Source: JAWLBY01 sp041687455 (GTDB lineage: Bacteria; Pseudomonadota; Gammaproteobacteria; Xanthomonadales; Xanthomonadaceae). Taken from it: a stretch of 64,000 nt of DNA. Made by a program: the position numbers and the translations under genes. The DNA lies in the NCBI GenBank assembly GCA_041687455.1, contig JAWLBY010000008.1, positions 62,001-126,000 on the forward strand. Direction: 5' to 3'. This document shows, piece by piece, positions 42,794-51,720 of the stretch (positions are counted from its first letter, which is position 1; each line of letters starts with the position of its first letter). Under the pieces are notes generated by a model. It had not been told where the DNA came from. It ran no database searches and was given only the letters and a program-made list of their open reading frames with translations.

Positions 42794-43570
42794 CTACTGG
42801 TCGAAGCGCAGATGCTTGACCGACTTGCCGCGGCGGCGGATCAGCTTCAGCGCCTCGATGCCGATCCGGATATGCGATTCGACGAAGCTGGTCGTCACTA
42901 CCGTGTCACTGGCCTCGGTCTTGACCCCTTCCGGCACCATCGGCTGATCCGACACCAGCAGCAGCGCACCGGCCGGGATGCCGTTGGCGAAGCCGGCCGA
43001 GAAGATCGTCGCGGTCTCCATGTCGATCGCCATGCAGCGGGTCTTGCGCAGGTAGGCCTTGAAGTGGACGTCGTGTTCCCAGACCCGGCGATTGGTCGTG
43101 TAGACGGTGCCGGTCCAGTAGTCGTGGTCGAGGTCGCGGATCATCGTCGACACCGCGCGCTGCAGTTCGAACGCCGGCAGCGCCGGCACTTCCGGCAGCA
43201 GGTAGTCGTTCGAGGTGCCTTCGCCGCGGATCGCCGCGATCGGCAGCACCAGGTCGCCGAGCTGGTTCTTCTTCTTCAGGCCACCGCACTTGCCGAGGAA
43301 CAGCACCGCCTTCGGCCGCACCGCCGACAGCAGGTCCATCACGGTAGCGGCATTGGCACTGCCCATGCCGAAGTTGATCATCGTGATGCCTTCGGCGGTC
43401 GCGGTCGGCATTGGCCGGGCCCGGTGCAGCACCTCGGCCCCGGTCAGTTGCGCGAAGGTGTCGAGATAGCCGTGGAAATTGGTCAGCAACACATACGGCG
43501 CGAATTCGTCGAGCGGCACGCCGGTGTAGCGCGGCAGCCAGTTGTTGACGATTTCTTCCTTGCTTTTCAT
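42794..43570 (-). CDS. amn: AMP nucleosidase, short form
   Basis: A 258-residue nucleoside phosphorylase-fold enzyme, predicted to cleave AMP to adenine and ribose 5-phosphate. KEEIVNNWLPRYTG, MINFGMGSANAATVMDLL, LFLGKCGGLKKKNQLGD and AIDMETATIFSAGFANG match AMP nucleosidase rather than PNP or UDP phosphorylase. E. coli Amn is nearly twice as long, with an extra N-terminal domain; this is the single-domain form. Its start lies about 130 bases from the divergent gene at 43704. Confidence 0.88.
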   Translation of the reverse strand: MKSKEEIVNNWLPRYTGVPLDEFAPYVLLTNFHGYLDTFAQLTGAEVLHRARPMPTATAEGITMINFGMGSANAATVMDLLSAVRPKAVLFLGKCGGLKKKNQLGDLVLPIAAIRGEGTSNDYLLPEVPALPAFELQRAVSTMIRDLDHDYWTGTVYTTNRRVWEHDVHFKAYLRKTRCMAIDMETATIFSAGFANGIPAGALLLVSDQPMVPEGVKTEASDTVVTTSFVESHIRIGIEALKLIRRRGKSVKHLRFDQ

Positions 43571-43703
43571 CGTGCGTCGTTCTCCTGCCGGCCCGATGCC
43601 GGCGCATGTTTTTTCGTCGATTGCCGGTCCAGTTTAGACTGATCGACGAGTTCGCTCGCAAGCTGCCGGCGAACGTTCCCGATTGCCACGAGGCCGATCC
43701 GTC

Positions 43704-44345
43704 ATGCCCGAGCCCCATCGTTCGGTCGAGTGGTACTTCGACTTCATCAGCCCGTTCGCCTGTCTGCAGTGGCCGCGCATTCGCGAGCTCGCGGCGCAGC
43801 GGCATGTGCAACTGCGTCCGATCCTGTTCGCCGGCCTGCTCGATCGCCACGGCCACAAGGGGCCGGCCGAGATCCCGGCCAAGCGCTGCTTCACCTATCG
43901 GCAGGTCTGGTGGCGGGCACAGCAGTACGGCCGAACATTGCGCTTTCCGCCGGCCCATCCGTTCAATCCGCTGGCCGCATTGCGACTGGCGATTGCCGCC
44001 GGCAGCACACCGGATGCCATCGACGCGATCTTCGACTGGATCTGGCGCGACGGGCGTGCCGGCGACAGCGGCGCCGCGCTGGCCGAGGTCGGCAGCACGC
44101 TCGGCATCGATGACGTCGCCGCGGCGATCGCGCAGCCGGCGGTCAAGGCGACACTGAAGGACAATTTCGATGCGGCCGTCGAAGCCGGCGTGTTCGGCGT
44201 GCCGACACTGGCGATCGCCGGCCAGTTGTTCTGGGGTGACGACGCCACCGAATTCGCACTGGCCGCCCTCGACGACCCTGCCCTGCTCGACGATCCGGAG
44301 CTGCAGCGCCTCGATGCACTGCCGATGGCGGCGAGCCGGATCTGA
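43704..44345 (+). CDS. DsbA-superfamily 2-hydroxychromene-2-carboxylate isomerase-like protein
   Basis: A 213-residue kappa-class GST/DsbA-fold protein. VEWYFDFISPFACLQWPRI carries the FxSPF motif with the serine typical of HCCA isomerases; there is no CxxC, so it is not an oxidoreductase. GVFGVPTLAIAGQLFWGDD is the cis-Pro/glutathione region. The family isomerises aromatic-degradation intermediates with glutathione, but no such pathway is visible here, so the substrate is open. ATG 43704 has GAGG nine bases upstream; a TTG seven codons earlier is unlikely. Confidence 0.85.
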   Translation: MPEPHRSVEWYFDFISPFACLQWPRIRELAAQRHVQLRPILFAGLLDRHGHKGPAEIPAKRCFTYRQVWWRAQQYGRTLRFPPAHPFNPLAALRLAIAAGSTPDAIDAIFDWIWRDGRAGDSGAALAEVGSTLGIDDVAAAIAQPAVKATLKDNFDAAVEAGVFGVPTLAIAGQLFWGDDATEFALAALDDPALLDDPELQRLDALPMAASRI

Positions 44346-44368
44346 CGGCGCCCTCTCTCCCGTGGGTG

Positions 44369-44439
44369 CGTCAGCCGCGATCTTTCTGGCTCGATGGCCA
44401 ACGAGATCAACCGATCGCGGCTGAAGCCGCTGCCACAGG
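44369..44439. repeat. Inverted pair of REP-like elements
   Basis: GCGTCAGCCGCGATC at 44369 faces GATCGCGGCTGAAGCCGC at 44413. It is the same core as the other REP-like loci and lies just beyond the fba terminator. Confidence 0.65.
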
Positions 44440-44446
44440 CGGAGAC

Positions 44447-44473
44447 GAAAACGCCGGCACGAAGCCGGCGTTT
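44447..44473 (-). terminator. Rho-independent terminator of fba
   Basis: Read on the minus strand, AACGCCGGC-ttcgt-GCCGGCGTT forms a perfect 9-bp stem running into TTTTCG, 26 bases after the fba stop. Confidence 0.9.
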
Positions 44474-44498
44474 CCGGTTACCGCATGGCAGCCTTGAA

Positions 44499-45509
44499 TT
44501 ACGCCGCCTTCTTCCACTGACCGAGCGCGGCAAGGCCGTTGTCGCGGGCCCGCTGGGCGACGGTCTGCTGCGCGGCGTCGTAGTTCTTCGCCATGTCCTG
44601 CGACCACAGCTTCAGCGCGGCCTGCTGCATCGCACGACCGTAGCTGAACGACAGCGGCCACGGGTTCGGGCCAATCTGGTTCATCGCGTTCAGGTGCGCG
44701 GTGGCGGCCTCGTCGCTCTGTCCACCGGACAGGAACACGATGCCCGGCAGCGCGGCCGGGACCGCCGACTTCAGGCAGCGCAACGTCGCCTCGGCGACTT
44801 CCTCGACACTGGCCTGCTCCGGGCAGCTCTTGCCGGACAGCACCATGCTGGCCTTCAGGATCGTGCCCTCGAGCATCACGTTCTGCTCGTACAGCGCGCC
44901 GAACAGCGAACGCAGCGTCGCCTCGGTCACGTCGTAGCAGACATCGATGTCGTGGTCGCCGTCCATCAGCACCTCCGGCTCCACCATCGGCACGACGCCG
45001 GCTTCCTGGCACAGCGCGGCATAACGGGCCAGCGCATGGCAGTTCGCTTCGATGCAGGTGCCGCTCGGCATGTCCTCGCCGATCGTGATCACGGCGCGCC
45101 ACTTGGCGAAGCGGGCGCCGAGCCCGGCATATTCCTGCAGGCGCTGGCGCAGGCCGTCGAGGCCTTCGGTGACCAGCTCGCCCGGGAACCCGGCCAGCGC
45201 CACGGTGCCCTTGTCGACCTTGATGCCCGGGATCATGCCGTTGTCGCTCATGAACTTCGCGAACGGCACGCCGGCACGGGTGCTCTGGCGGATCGTTTCG
45301 TCGTACATGATCGCGCCGGAAATGTGCTGGTTGAGCTTCGGCGCGGTCAGCAGCAGTTCGCGGTAGGCGCGGCGATTTTCCTCGGTGCACTCGATGCCGA
45401 CCGCATCGAAGCGTTTCCTGATCGTGTTCGACGACTCGTCGATCGCGATGATGCCCTTGCCCGGGGCGACCATGGCCTGGGCGATTTCGTGCAGTTCTTC
45501 GATGCTCAT
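44499..45509 (-). CDS. Class I fructose-bisphosphate aldolase
   Basis: A 336-residue Schiff-base aldolase interconverting fructose 1,6-bisphosphate and two triose phosphates. GKGIIAIDESSNTIRKRF is the typical N-terminal motif, KWRAVITIG follows, and the active lysine is in LEGTILKASMVLSGKSC. FLSGGQSDEAATAHLNAMN is another class I signature. This is the eukaryote-like class I form rather than the zinc class II enzyme. GGAG lies seven bases upstream of the ATG. pyk and pgk follow on the same strand beyond a 1.2-kb repeat-filled gap and an acetyltransferase gene. Confidence 0.95.
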   Translation of the reverse strand: MSIEELHEIAQAMVAPGKGIIAIDESSNTIRKRFDAVGIECTEENRRAYRELLLTAPKLNQHISGAIMYDETIRQSTRAGVPFAKFMSDNGMIPGIKVDKGTVALAGFPGELVTEGLDGLRQRLQEYAGLGARFAKWRAVITIGEDMPSGTCIEANCHALARYAALCQEAGVVPMVEPEVLMDGDHDIDVCYDVTEATLRSLFGALYEQNVMLEGTILKASMVLSGKSCPEQASVEEVAEATLRCLKSAVPAALPGIVFLSGGQSDEAATAHLNAMNQIGPNPWPLSFSYGRAMQQAALKLWSQDMAKNYDAAQQTVAQRARDNGLAALGQWKKAA

Positions 45510-45575
45510 CGATGACTCCGTTTTCTTATGGGGCGCAGGACAGTGCGCGGCGAGGATGCGGGGTCGCCGATTATA

Positions 45576-46394
45576 ACGGGCGTTCACATTACGGCCCGCT
45601 GAGTGGCGGCTGATCGGGGGCCGCTGCGGGCTGCTGGCCGCCTGCGCTCCGAAGCCGTTCACCCTTCGATACCTCAGGGCGAACGGTGGCGAGGCGGGCC
45701 GAGGCCGAGCGGAGTCTGCTGCCGTGTGCGGGTCGAGGGCCGATCGGAGTCGCGCTGCTGCGCGGGTCGAGACCGATCGGAGTCGCGCTGCCGCGCGGGT
45801 CGGGGCGATCATGACGGGCGTTCACATTACGGCCCGCCGAGTGGCGGCTGGATCAGGGGCCGCTGCGGGCTGCTGGCCGCCTGCGCTCCGAAGCCGTTCA
45901 CCCTTCGATACCTCAGGGCGAACGGTGGCGAGGCGGGCCGAGGTCGAGCGGAGTCTGCTGCCGTGTGCGGGTCGAGGGCCGATCGGAGTCGCGCTGCCGC
46001 GCGGATCGGGGTGATCATGACGGGCGTTCACATTACGGCCCGCTGAGTGGCGGCTGATCAGGGGCCGCTGCGGGCTGCTGGCCGCCTGCGCTCCGAAGCC
46101 GTTCACCCTTCGATACCTTAGGGCGAACGGTGGCGAGGCGGGCCGAGGCCGAGCGGAGTCTGCTGCCGTGTGCGGATCGAGGGCCGATCGGAGTCGCGCT
46201 GCTGCGCGGGTCGAGACCGATCGGAGTCGCGCTGCCGCGCGGGTCGGGGCGATCATGACGGGCGTTCACATTACGGCCCGCCGAGTGGCGGCTGGATCAG
46301 GGGCCGCTGCGGGCTGCTGGCCGCCTGCGCTCCGAAGCCGTTCACCCTTCGATACCTCAGGGCGAACGGTGGCGAGGCGGGCCGAGGCCGAGCG
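45576..46394. repeat. Tandem array of ~238/206-bp non-coding units
   Basis: Four units start with ACGGGCGTTCACATTACGGC at 45576, 45814, 46020 and 46258. Unit lengths are 238, 206 and 238 bp, and the fourth is cut off near 46394. The 206-bp unit lacks one copy of a 32-bp submodule built on GATCGGAGTCGCGCTG. Each unit contains the imperfect palindrome CCGTTCACCCT-tcgatacctc-AGGGCGAACGG. Units differ at only a few bases, so duplication is recent. Open frames across it are artefacts of the repeat; I see no gene. Confidence 0.95.
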
Positions 46395-46655
46395 GCGGAC
46401 GACGCCAATGGGTGGCGCCGTTCGTGGTGAGGTATCGAACCGCCAACAACGGGCGGGACCGTTCGTGATGATGTGTCGAACCACCAACGACGGGTGGCGC
46501 CGTTCGTGGTGAGGTATCGAACCACCAACAACGGGTGGGACCGTTCGTGATGATGTGTCGAACCACCAACGACGGGTGGGGCCGTTCGTGGTGATGTGTC
46601 GAACCACCAACGACGGGTGGGGCCGTTCGTGGTGAGGTATCGAACCACGATCGGC
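46395..46655. repeat. Six-unit 41-bp tandem repeat
   Basis: The core CCGTTCGT recurs at 46418, 46459, 46500, 46541, 46582 and 46623, exactly every 41 bp. Units come in two versions (GGTGAGGTATCGAAC and GATGATGTGTCGAAC) that partly alternate. It directly follows the 238-bp array and shares its TATCGAA/CGAACGG core in inverted order. There are no unique spacers, so it is not CRISPR. 41 is not a multiple of three, so it is not a protein repeat. Confidence 0.95.
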
Positions 46656-46717
46656 GGCCGGATCTCGCAAGCACCGCGCGTGCAGCCACATACCGACGGC
46701 CGCATCGGTAGCCGCCC

Positions 46718-48187
46718 CTACAACTCGCCCAGCCCCTCCGCGACGCCCTCGCTGCCGACCTTCAGCAGCCGCAGCGTGTTGGTCGAGCCGTGCTGGCCCA
46801 TGTGGTCGCCGTTGGTGATGATGACGCGGTCGCCCTCGTGCAGCAGTCCGAGCGCGAACAGTTGCCGGACCGCCTCGCGGGCCGCCTTGCGCGGCGACAG
46901 TCCACGCGCGTCGAACTCGACCGGGTAGACGTCGCGCATCAGTGCCATCCGCCGCCGCGCCGGCGCATGCCGCGACAGACCGTAGATCGGCGCGCCCGAG
47001 CGGAAGCGCGACAGGTAGCGCGCGGTCGAGCCGGATTCGGTCATCGCGACTATCGCCCGCACCTTGATGTGCTCGGTCAGGAACATCGCTGCCATCGCGA
47101 TCGCTTCGTCGGTCTGCGCGAGCCCGCGCTTGGCCGCCTCGAAGTCGGTGTCGTGGTCGAACTGCCGCTCGGCACCGAGGCAGATCCGCTCCATCGCCTC
47201 GACCGCGCGGACCGGATAACTGCCGGACGCGGTCTCGGCCGACAGCATCACCGCGTCGGTGCCGTCGATCACGGCGTTGGCGACGTCGAGCACTTCGGCA
47301 CGGGTCGGGATCGGGTTGTCGACCATCGACTGCAGCATCTGCGTCGCGGTGATCACCACGCGGTTGCGTTCGAGCGCCTCGCGGATGATCTTCTTCTGCA
47401 GGCCCGGCAGCTCGGCATCGCCGATCTCGACGCCGAGGTCGCCGCGCGCGACCATCACCGCATCGGATGCGTCGCAGATCTCGGACAGGTTCTCGATCGC
47501 CTCGGCGCGCTCGATCTTGGCGACGATCGCCGCGTCCGAACCGGCCGCGGTCGCCAGCGCCCGCGCCTCGCGGATGTCGGCCGCGCTGCGGCAGAACGAC
47601 ACAGCGATGAAATCGACGCCGAAGCCGGCCGCATGGACGATGTCGTCGCGATCCTTCTCGGTCAGCGCACCGAGCGACAGTCCGCCGCCGAGCCGGTTCA
47701 ATCCCTTGCGATCGGACAGCACGCCGTCGGTCAGCACGGTCGTGTGGATCTCGCTGCCGTCGACCTCGTCGACACGCAGCGCGATCAGGCCGTCGTCGAG
47801 CAGCAGCGTGTCGCCTTCCTGCACGTCGTTCGGCAGGCCGTGATAGCTGACGCCGACCCGCGACGCGTCGCCGGGCGGCGCCTGGTTGCGACAGTCGAGC
47901 GTGAAGCGCTGGCCGGCCTGCAGTTCGACCCGGCCGTCGGCGAACTTCTCGATCCGGATCTTCGGCCCGCCGAGGTCGGCCAGCACGCCGACCTCGCGAC
48001 CGAGCCGGGCGGCCGCGCCGCGCACTGCCGAGATCCGCTGCGCGTGCTGCTCCGGCGTGCCGTGCGAGAAGTTCATCCGCACCACGTTGACGCCGGCGGC
48101 GAGCAGCGCGTCGATGACGCCGGGCTTGTCGCTGGCCGGCCCGAGCGTGGCGAGGATCTTGGTGCGACGGAACGTCGGACGTGTCAT
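46718..48187 (-). CDS. pyk: Pyruvate kinase
   Basis: A 489-residue enzyme converting phosphoenolpyruvate and ADP to pyruvate and ATP. RRTKILATLGPASDKPG begins the barrel, VVRMNFSHGTPEQH and LADLGGPKIRIEKF bind substrate and nucleotide, and IVAKIERAEAIENL with MVARGDLGVEI is the catalytic lysine and metal site. The C-terminal allosteric domain is complete. It lies on the same strand as pgk and fba. Its promoter shares only 55 bases with the divergent acetyltransferase gene. Confidence 0.96.
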   Translation of the reverse strand: MTRPTFRRTKILATLGPASDKPGVIDALLAAGVNVVRMNFSHGTPEQHAQRISAVRGAAARLGREVGVLADLGGPKIRIEKFADGRVELQAGQRFTLDCRNQAPPGDASRVGVSYHGLPNDVQEGDTLLLDDGLIALRVDEVDGSEIHTTVLTDGVLSDRKGLNRLGGGLSLGALTEKDRDDIVHAAGFGVDFIAVSFCRSAADIREARALATAAGSDAAIVAKIERAEAIENLSEICDASDAVMVARGDLGVEIGDAELPGLQKKIIREALERNRVVITATQMLQSMVDNPIPTRAEVLDVANAVIDGTDAVMLSAETASGSYPVRAVEAMERICLGAERQFDHDTDFEAAKRGLAQTDEAIAMAAMFLTEHIKVRAIVAMTESGSTARYLSRFRSGAPIYGLSRHAPARRRMALMRDVYPVEFDARGLSPRKAAREAVRQLFALGLLHEGDRVIITNGDHMGQHGSTNTLRLLKVGSEGVAEGLGEL

Positions 48188-48242
48188 GGCATCGGGCTTC
48201 AGGATAATGTCGTGGAAATTAGCACAGCCTCCTGACGCTGCA

Positions 48243-48839
48243 ATGAGCCTGCTCGAAAGAACCGCGGCGGTCGCTGACCGGCTGCGTGAACTGCCCGCAT
48301 TCCCGCGCCTGCAGGGGCCGCACGTGCGGCTGCGCGAGCCGCGCGCGGATGATGTAGACACCGTGTTCGAGCTGTTCTCGGACCCGGACACGATGCGCTA
48401 CTGGAGCCGGCCGCCGATGCGCCAGCGGCGCGAAGCCGAAGCCTACGTCGATTCGATCGCGCGCGGCTTCTCCGAGCGCAGCTTCCTGAACTGGCTGGTG
48501 GCCGACCACGACGATCGGATGATCGGCTCCTGCACGCTCTACGACATCCAGGTGCCGCATCTGCGCGCCGGCATCGGCTATGCACTGCTGCCGCAGCAGC
48601 GTGGCCGGGGCCTGGCCGGCGAGGCGGTGATGCTGGCGCTCGGCTGGGGTTTCGACGTGCTCGGCCTGCACCGGATCGAGGCCGACGCGCATCCGGACAA
48701 TGCCGCCTCGCGGCGTCTGCTGGAGCGGCTCGGCTTTCGCTTCGAAGGCCTGCTGCGACAGCGTTTCGTCACTCGCGACGAAATCCAGGATTCGGCGATC
48801 TACGGCCTGCTGCGGGACGAGTTCAGGCCGAAGCTGTAG
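48243..48839 (+). CDS. GNAT acetyltransferase, RimJ/RimL type
   Basis: A 198-residue acetyl-CoA-dependent N-acetyltransferase. HVRLREPRADDVDTVFELF starts the fold, GIGYALLPQQRGRGLAGEA is the acetyl-CoA loop (Q-x-x-G-x-G/A), and HRIEADAHPDNAASRRLLERLGF is the diagnostic RimJ/RimL motif. The substrate, whether protein N-terminus or small amine, is unknown. It interrupts the pgk-pyk pair on the opposite strand. Confidence 0.9.
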   Translation: MSLLERTAAVADRLRELPAFPRLQGPHVRLREPRADDVDTVFELFSDPDTMRYWSRPPMRQRREAEAYVDSIARGFSERSFLNWLVADHDDRMIGSCTLYDIQVPHLRAGIGYALLPQQRGRGLAGEAVMLALGWGFDVLGLHRIEADAHPDNAASRRLLERLGFRFEGLLRQRFVTRDEIQDSAIYGLLRDEFRPKL

Positions 48840-48857
48840 CGGCGGGGAGCGAGCGCC

Positions 48858-48949
48858 CCCTGCAGGAGCCGCTTTCAGCGGCGACCGCCGCGACGATCCG
48901 GTGACGATGTCGCGGCCGGCATGTCCCGGCCGCCGTCGCTCCTGCAGGG
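48858..48949. repeat. Inverted pair of REP-like elements
   Basis: CCCTGCAGGAGCCGCTTTCAG at 48858 and its reverse complement GTCGCTCCTGCAGGG ending at 48949 bracket a further CCGGC-atgtc-GGCCG palindrome. The whole lies between the convergent acetyltransferase and pgk genes, where it can serve as a transcription end. Confidence 0.7.
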
Positions 48950-48959
48950 ACGAGCCGAA

Positions 48960-50138
48960 TCAGCCCTGCGCCCGCGCCTTCAGCGCCGCCACCGCCGGCA
49001 GTTCCTTGCCTTCGCAGAATTCGAGGAACGCGCCGCCACCGGTCGAAATGTAGCTGATGCCGTCGGCCACGCCGTACTTGTCGACCGCCGCCAGCGTGTC
49101 GCCGCCACCGGCGATCGAGAATGCCTTCGACTCGGCGATCGCACGCGCGATCGCCTGGGTGCCGTTGCCGAACGCGTCGAACTCGAATACGCCGACCGGG
49201 CCGTTCCAGATCACGCTGCCGGCCTGCCTGATGATCACGTCGTACTGCGCGGCCGTGTCCGGACCGATGTCGAGGATCATGTCGTCCGGCCCGACGTCCT
49301 GGACGCGCTTGATCTGCGCCGGCGCATCGGCTCTGAACTCCGGCGCGACGACGACGTCGGTCGGGATCGGGATCTCGGCGCCGCGCGCGCGGGCGTCGGC
49401 GATGATCAGCCGTGCGGTATCGAGCAGATCGTCTTCGCACAGCGACTTGCCGACCGGATGGCCGACCGCCTTGATGAAGGTGTTGGCGATGCCACCGCCG
49501 ACGATCAACTGGTCGACCCGCCCGACCAGATTGCCGAGCAGTTCGAGCTTGGTCGACACCTTGGAGCCGGCCACGATCGCGACCAGCGGGCGCGCCGGGT
49601 TTTCGAGCGCCTTCGCCAGCGCGTCGAGCTCGGCCATCAGCAGCGGGCCACCGCAGGCCTGCGCCGCGAAGCGGATCACGCCGTGGGTCGAGGCCTGCGC
49701 GCGGTGCGCGGTGCCGAATGCGTCCATCACGAACACGTCGCAGAGCGCTGCGTACTTTTTCGCCAGCGTCTCGTCGTCCTTGCCTTCGCCGACGTTCATC
49801 CGGCAGTTCTCGAGCAGCACTAGCCGACCCGGCTGCACGTCGACACCGTCGACCCAGTCGCGCACCAGCGGCACCTCGCGGCCGAGCAGTTCCGACAGTC
49901 GACGGGCGACTGGCGCCAGCGAATTCTCCTCGCTGAACTGGCCTTCCTTCGGTCGGCCGAGATGCGACATCACCATCACCGCGGCGCCTTTCTCCAGCGC
50001 GAGCTTCAAGGTCGGCAACGAGGCCAGGATGCGCTGGTCCGACGTGACCACGCCATCGGCGACCGGCACGTTCAGATCCTGCCGGATCAGCACGCGGCGG
50101 CCGGACAGGTCCAGATCGGTCATGCGGCAGATCGACAT
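48960..50138 (-). CDS. pgk: Phosphoglycerate kinase
   Basis: A 392-residue glycolytic enzyme interconverting 1,3-bisphosphoglycerate and 3-phosphoglycerate. GRRVLIRQDLNVPVADG and MSHLGRPKEG are 3-phosphoglycerate-site motifs, VMDAFGTAHRAQAST is the conserved DAFGxAHR, and IVAGSKVSTKLELL plus ISTGGGAFLEF complete the ATP site. AGGAG precedes the ATG. It heads the minus-strand glycolytic group with pyk and fba. Confidence 0.96.
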   Translation of the reverse strand: MSICRMTDLDLSGRRVLIRQDLNVPVADGVVTSDQRILASLPTLKLALEKGAAVMVMSHLGRPKEGQFSEENSLAPVARRLSELLGREVPLVRDWVDGVDVQPGRLVLLENCRMNVGEGKDDETLAKKYAALCDVFVMDAFGTAHRAQASTHGVIRFAAQACGGPLLMAELDALAKALENPARPLVAIVAGSKVSTKLELLGNLVGRVDQLIVGGGIANTFIKAVGHPVGKSLCEDDLLDTARLIIADARARGAEIPIPTDVVVAPEFRADAPAQIKRVQDVGPDDMILDIGPDTAAQYDVIIRQAGSVIWNGPVGVFEFDAFGNGTQAIARAIAESKAFSIAGGGDTLAAVDKYGVADGISYISTGGGAFLEFCEGKELPAVAALKARAQG

Positions 50139-50279
50139 CGGAGCGCTCCTTGCGGGGAAAACGCGCATTGTCCGGCCTTGCGGGGCCGGGTTCAAACCGG
50201 ACCGGACGGTCAGCGCAGCGGCGGCGGCCGTGCCGATGCCGGGCTGGCCGATCAGCGCCCGGGGGCGCGCCCGGCCGGC

Positions 50280-50293
50280 TTGATCACGATCAA
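50280..50293 (+). promoter_or_regulatory. FNR box of hemN
   Basis: TTGAT-CACG-ATCAA is a perfect FNR consensus. Its centre is 41.5 bp from the A of the hemN ATG, and CAGACT lies at 50316-50321, i.e. at -12 to -7 if transcription starts on that A. No SD is present, so a leaderless transcript is predicted. Confidence 0.85.
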
Positions 50294-50327
50294 GACCGGT
50301 CCGGGCCGGCCGGCCCAGACTGCCGGC

Positions 50328-51719
50328 ATGAATCAGGTTCCCGCCTTCGATCTCGAACTGCTGCGTCGCTACGACCGGCCCGGTCCGCGCTACACGTCGT
50401 ACCCGACCGCGCCGCAGTTCAGCGATGCGTTCGGCGAAAGCGACTTCCGCGAGGTCGCGACCGCCAGCAACGCCGATCCGATCCCGCGCCGGCTGTCGCT
50501 GTACCTGCACGTGCCGTACTGCATGAGCCCGTGCTTCTACTGCGGCTGCAACCGCGTCATCACTCGCGACCTGGCCCGCGGCGATACCTACGTCGCGCGG
50601 CTGCAGCGCGAGATCGAGCTGGTCGCACCGCTGTTCGACCGCGACCGCGACGTGATCCAGTTGCACTTCGGCGGCGGCACGCCGAACTTCCTGCGTCCGG
50701 CGCTGATCGGCGAACTGGTCGAGAGCCTCGGCCGGCAGTTCCATTTCAGCCGGCTGCCCGAGCGCGACTTCTCGATCGAGCTCGACCCGCGCCACGTCTG
50801 TGCCGACGACATCGCCGCACTGGCCAGCTACGGGTTCAACCGCGCCAGCCTCGGCGTGCAGGATTTCGACCCGCAGGTACAGCACGCGGTGAACCGGATC
50901 CAGAGCGTCGAGGAGACCGTGGCGGTAATCGACGCCTGCCGCGCGAACGGCTTCCGCTCGTTGAACATCGACCTGATCTACGGCCTTCCCGGGCAGAACC
51001 TCGAAGGCTTCGGTCGCACGCTGGACACCGTCATCGACGTACGGCCGAGCCGGCTCGCGGTCTACAGCTACGCCCACCTGCCCGAGCTGTTCCGGCCACA
51101 GAAGCAGATCGACGCCGCGCTGCTGCCGAGCCCGGATGCCAAGCTCGACCTGCTGCGGCTCGCGATCGACAAGCTCGGCGCCGCCGGCTACGTCTACATC
51201 GGCATGGACCACTTCGCGCTGCCGGACGACGAGCTGGCCCGCGCCCAGGCGGTCGGCTCGCTGCATCGCAACTTCATGGGCTACACGACCCATGCGCAGA
51301 CCGACCTGATCGGCCTCGGCGTGTCGGCGATCAGCCACGTCGGCGACAGTTTCAGCCAGAACCACCGCGATCTGCCGAGCTGGGAGGCCGCGCTCGACAA
51401 CGGCAGGTTGCCGCTGTGGCGCGGCCTGCGGCTGTCGACCGACGACGTGATCCGCGCCGACCTGATCCAGCAACTGATGTGCCAGGGCGTGATCGACCGC
51501 CCGGCGCTGGAGTCGCGCTACGACATCGAATTCGACCGGTATTTCGCCAACGCGTTCGCGAAGCTCGAACCGCTGCGGCAGGACGGCCTGGTCGAGCTCG
51601 ACGAACGGACGATCCGCGCCACCGACCGCGGCCGGATGCTGCTCAGGACCATCGCGATGTGCTTCGATGCCTATCTCGGCAAGAGCGCCACCCCGGCGCG
51701 TTTCTCCAAGGCGATCTGA
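50328..51719 (+). CDS. hemN: Oxygen-independent coproporphyrinogen III dehydrogenase
   Basis: A 463-residue radical SAM enzyme that decarboxylates coproporphyrinogen III without oxygen in haem synthesis. YCMSPCFYCGCN gives the CX3CX2CXC iron-sulfur motif (Cys65, 69, 72, 74). LHFGGGTPNFL, SLGVQDFDPQVQHAVNRIQ and YGLPGQNLEGF are further family motifs. The N-terminal RYDRPGPRYTSYPTAPQF is specific to true HemN as opposed to HemW. The gene has a perfect FNR box at -41.5 from the ATG and no SD. Its stop is one base from the ATG of the FNR-type regulator gene. Confidence 0.97.
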   Translation: MNQVPAFDLELLRRYDRPGPRYTSYPTAPQFSDAFGESDFREVATASNADPIPRRLSLYLHVPYCMSPCFYCGCNRVITRDLARGDTYVARLQREIELVAPLFDRDRDVIQLHFGGGTPNFLRPALIGELVESLGRQFHFSRLPERDFSIELDPRHVCADDIAALASYGFNRASLGVQDFDPQVQHAVNRIQSVEETVAVIDACRANGFRSLNIDLIYGLPGQNLEGFGRTLDTVIDVRPSRLAVYSYAHLPELFRPQKQIDAALLPSPDAKLDLLRLAIDKLGAAGYVYIGMDHFALPDDELARAQAVGSLHRNFMGYTTHAQTDLIGLGVSAISHVGDSFSQNHRDLPSWEAALDNGRLPLWRGLRLSTDDVIRADLIQQLMCQGVIDRPALESRYDIEFDRYFANAFAKLEPLRQDGLVELDERTIRATDRGRMLLRTIAMCFDAYLGKSATPARFSKAI

Positions 51720-51720
51720 C

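Noticed and set aside
46395..46655. 41-bp repeats considered as a CRISPR array
   Set aside because: Units are contiguous with no unique spacers, and no cas genes are in the window.
45822..46705. Open frames through the 238-bp and 41-bp arrays
   Set aside because: They arise because repeats lack stops in some frames. Unit lengths of 238, 206 and 41 bp are not multiples of three, so no conserved protein repeat is kept.
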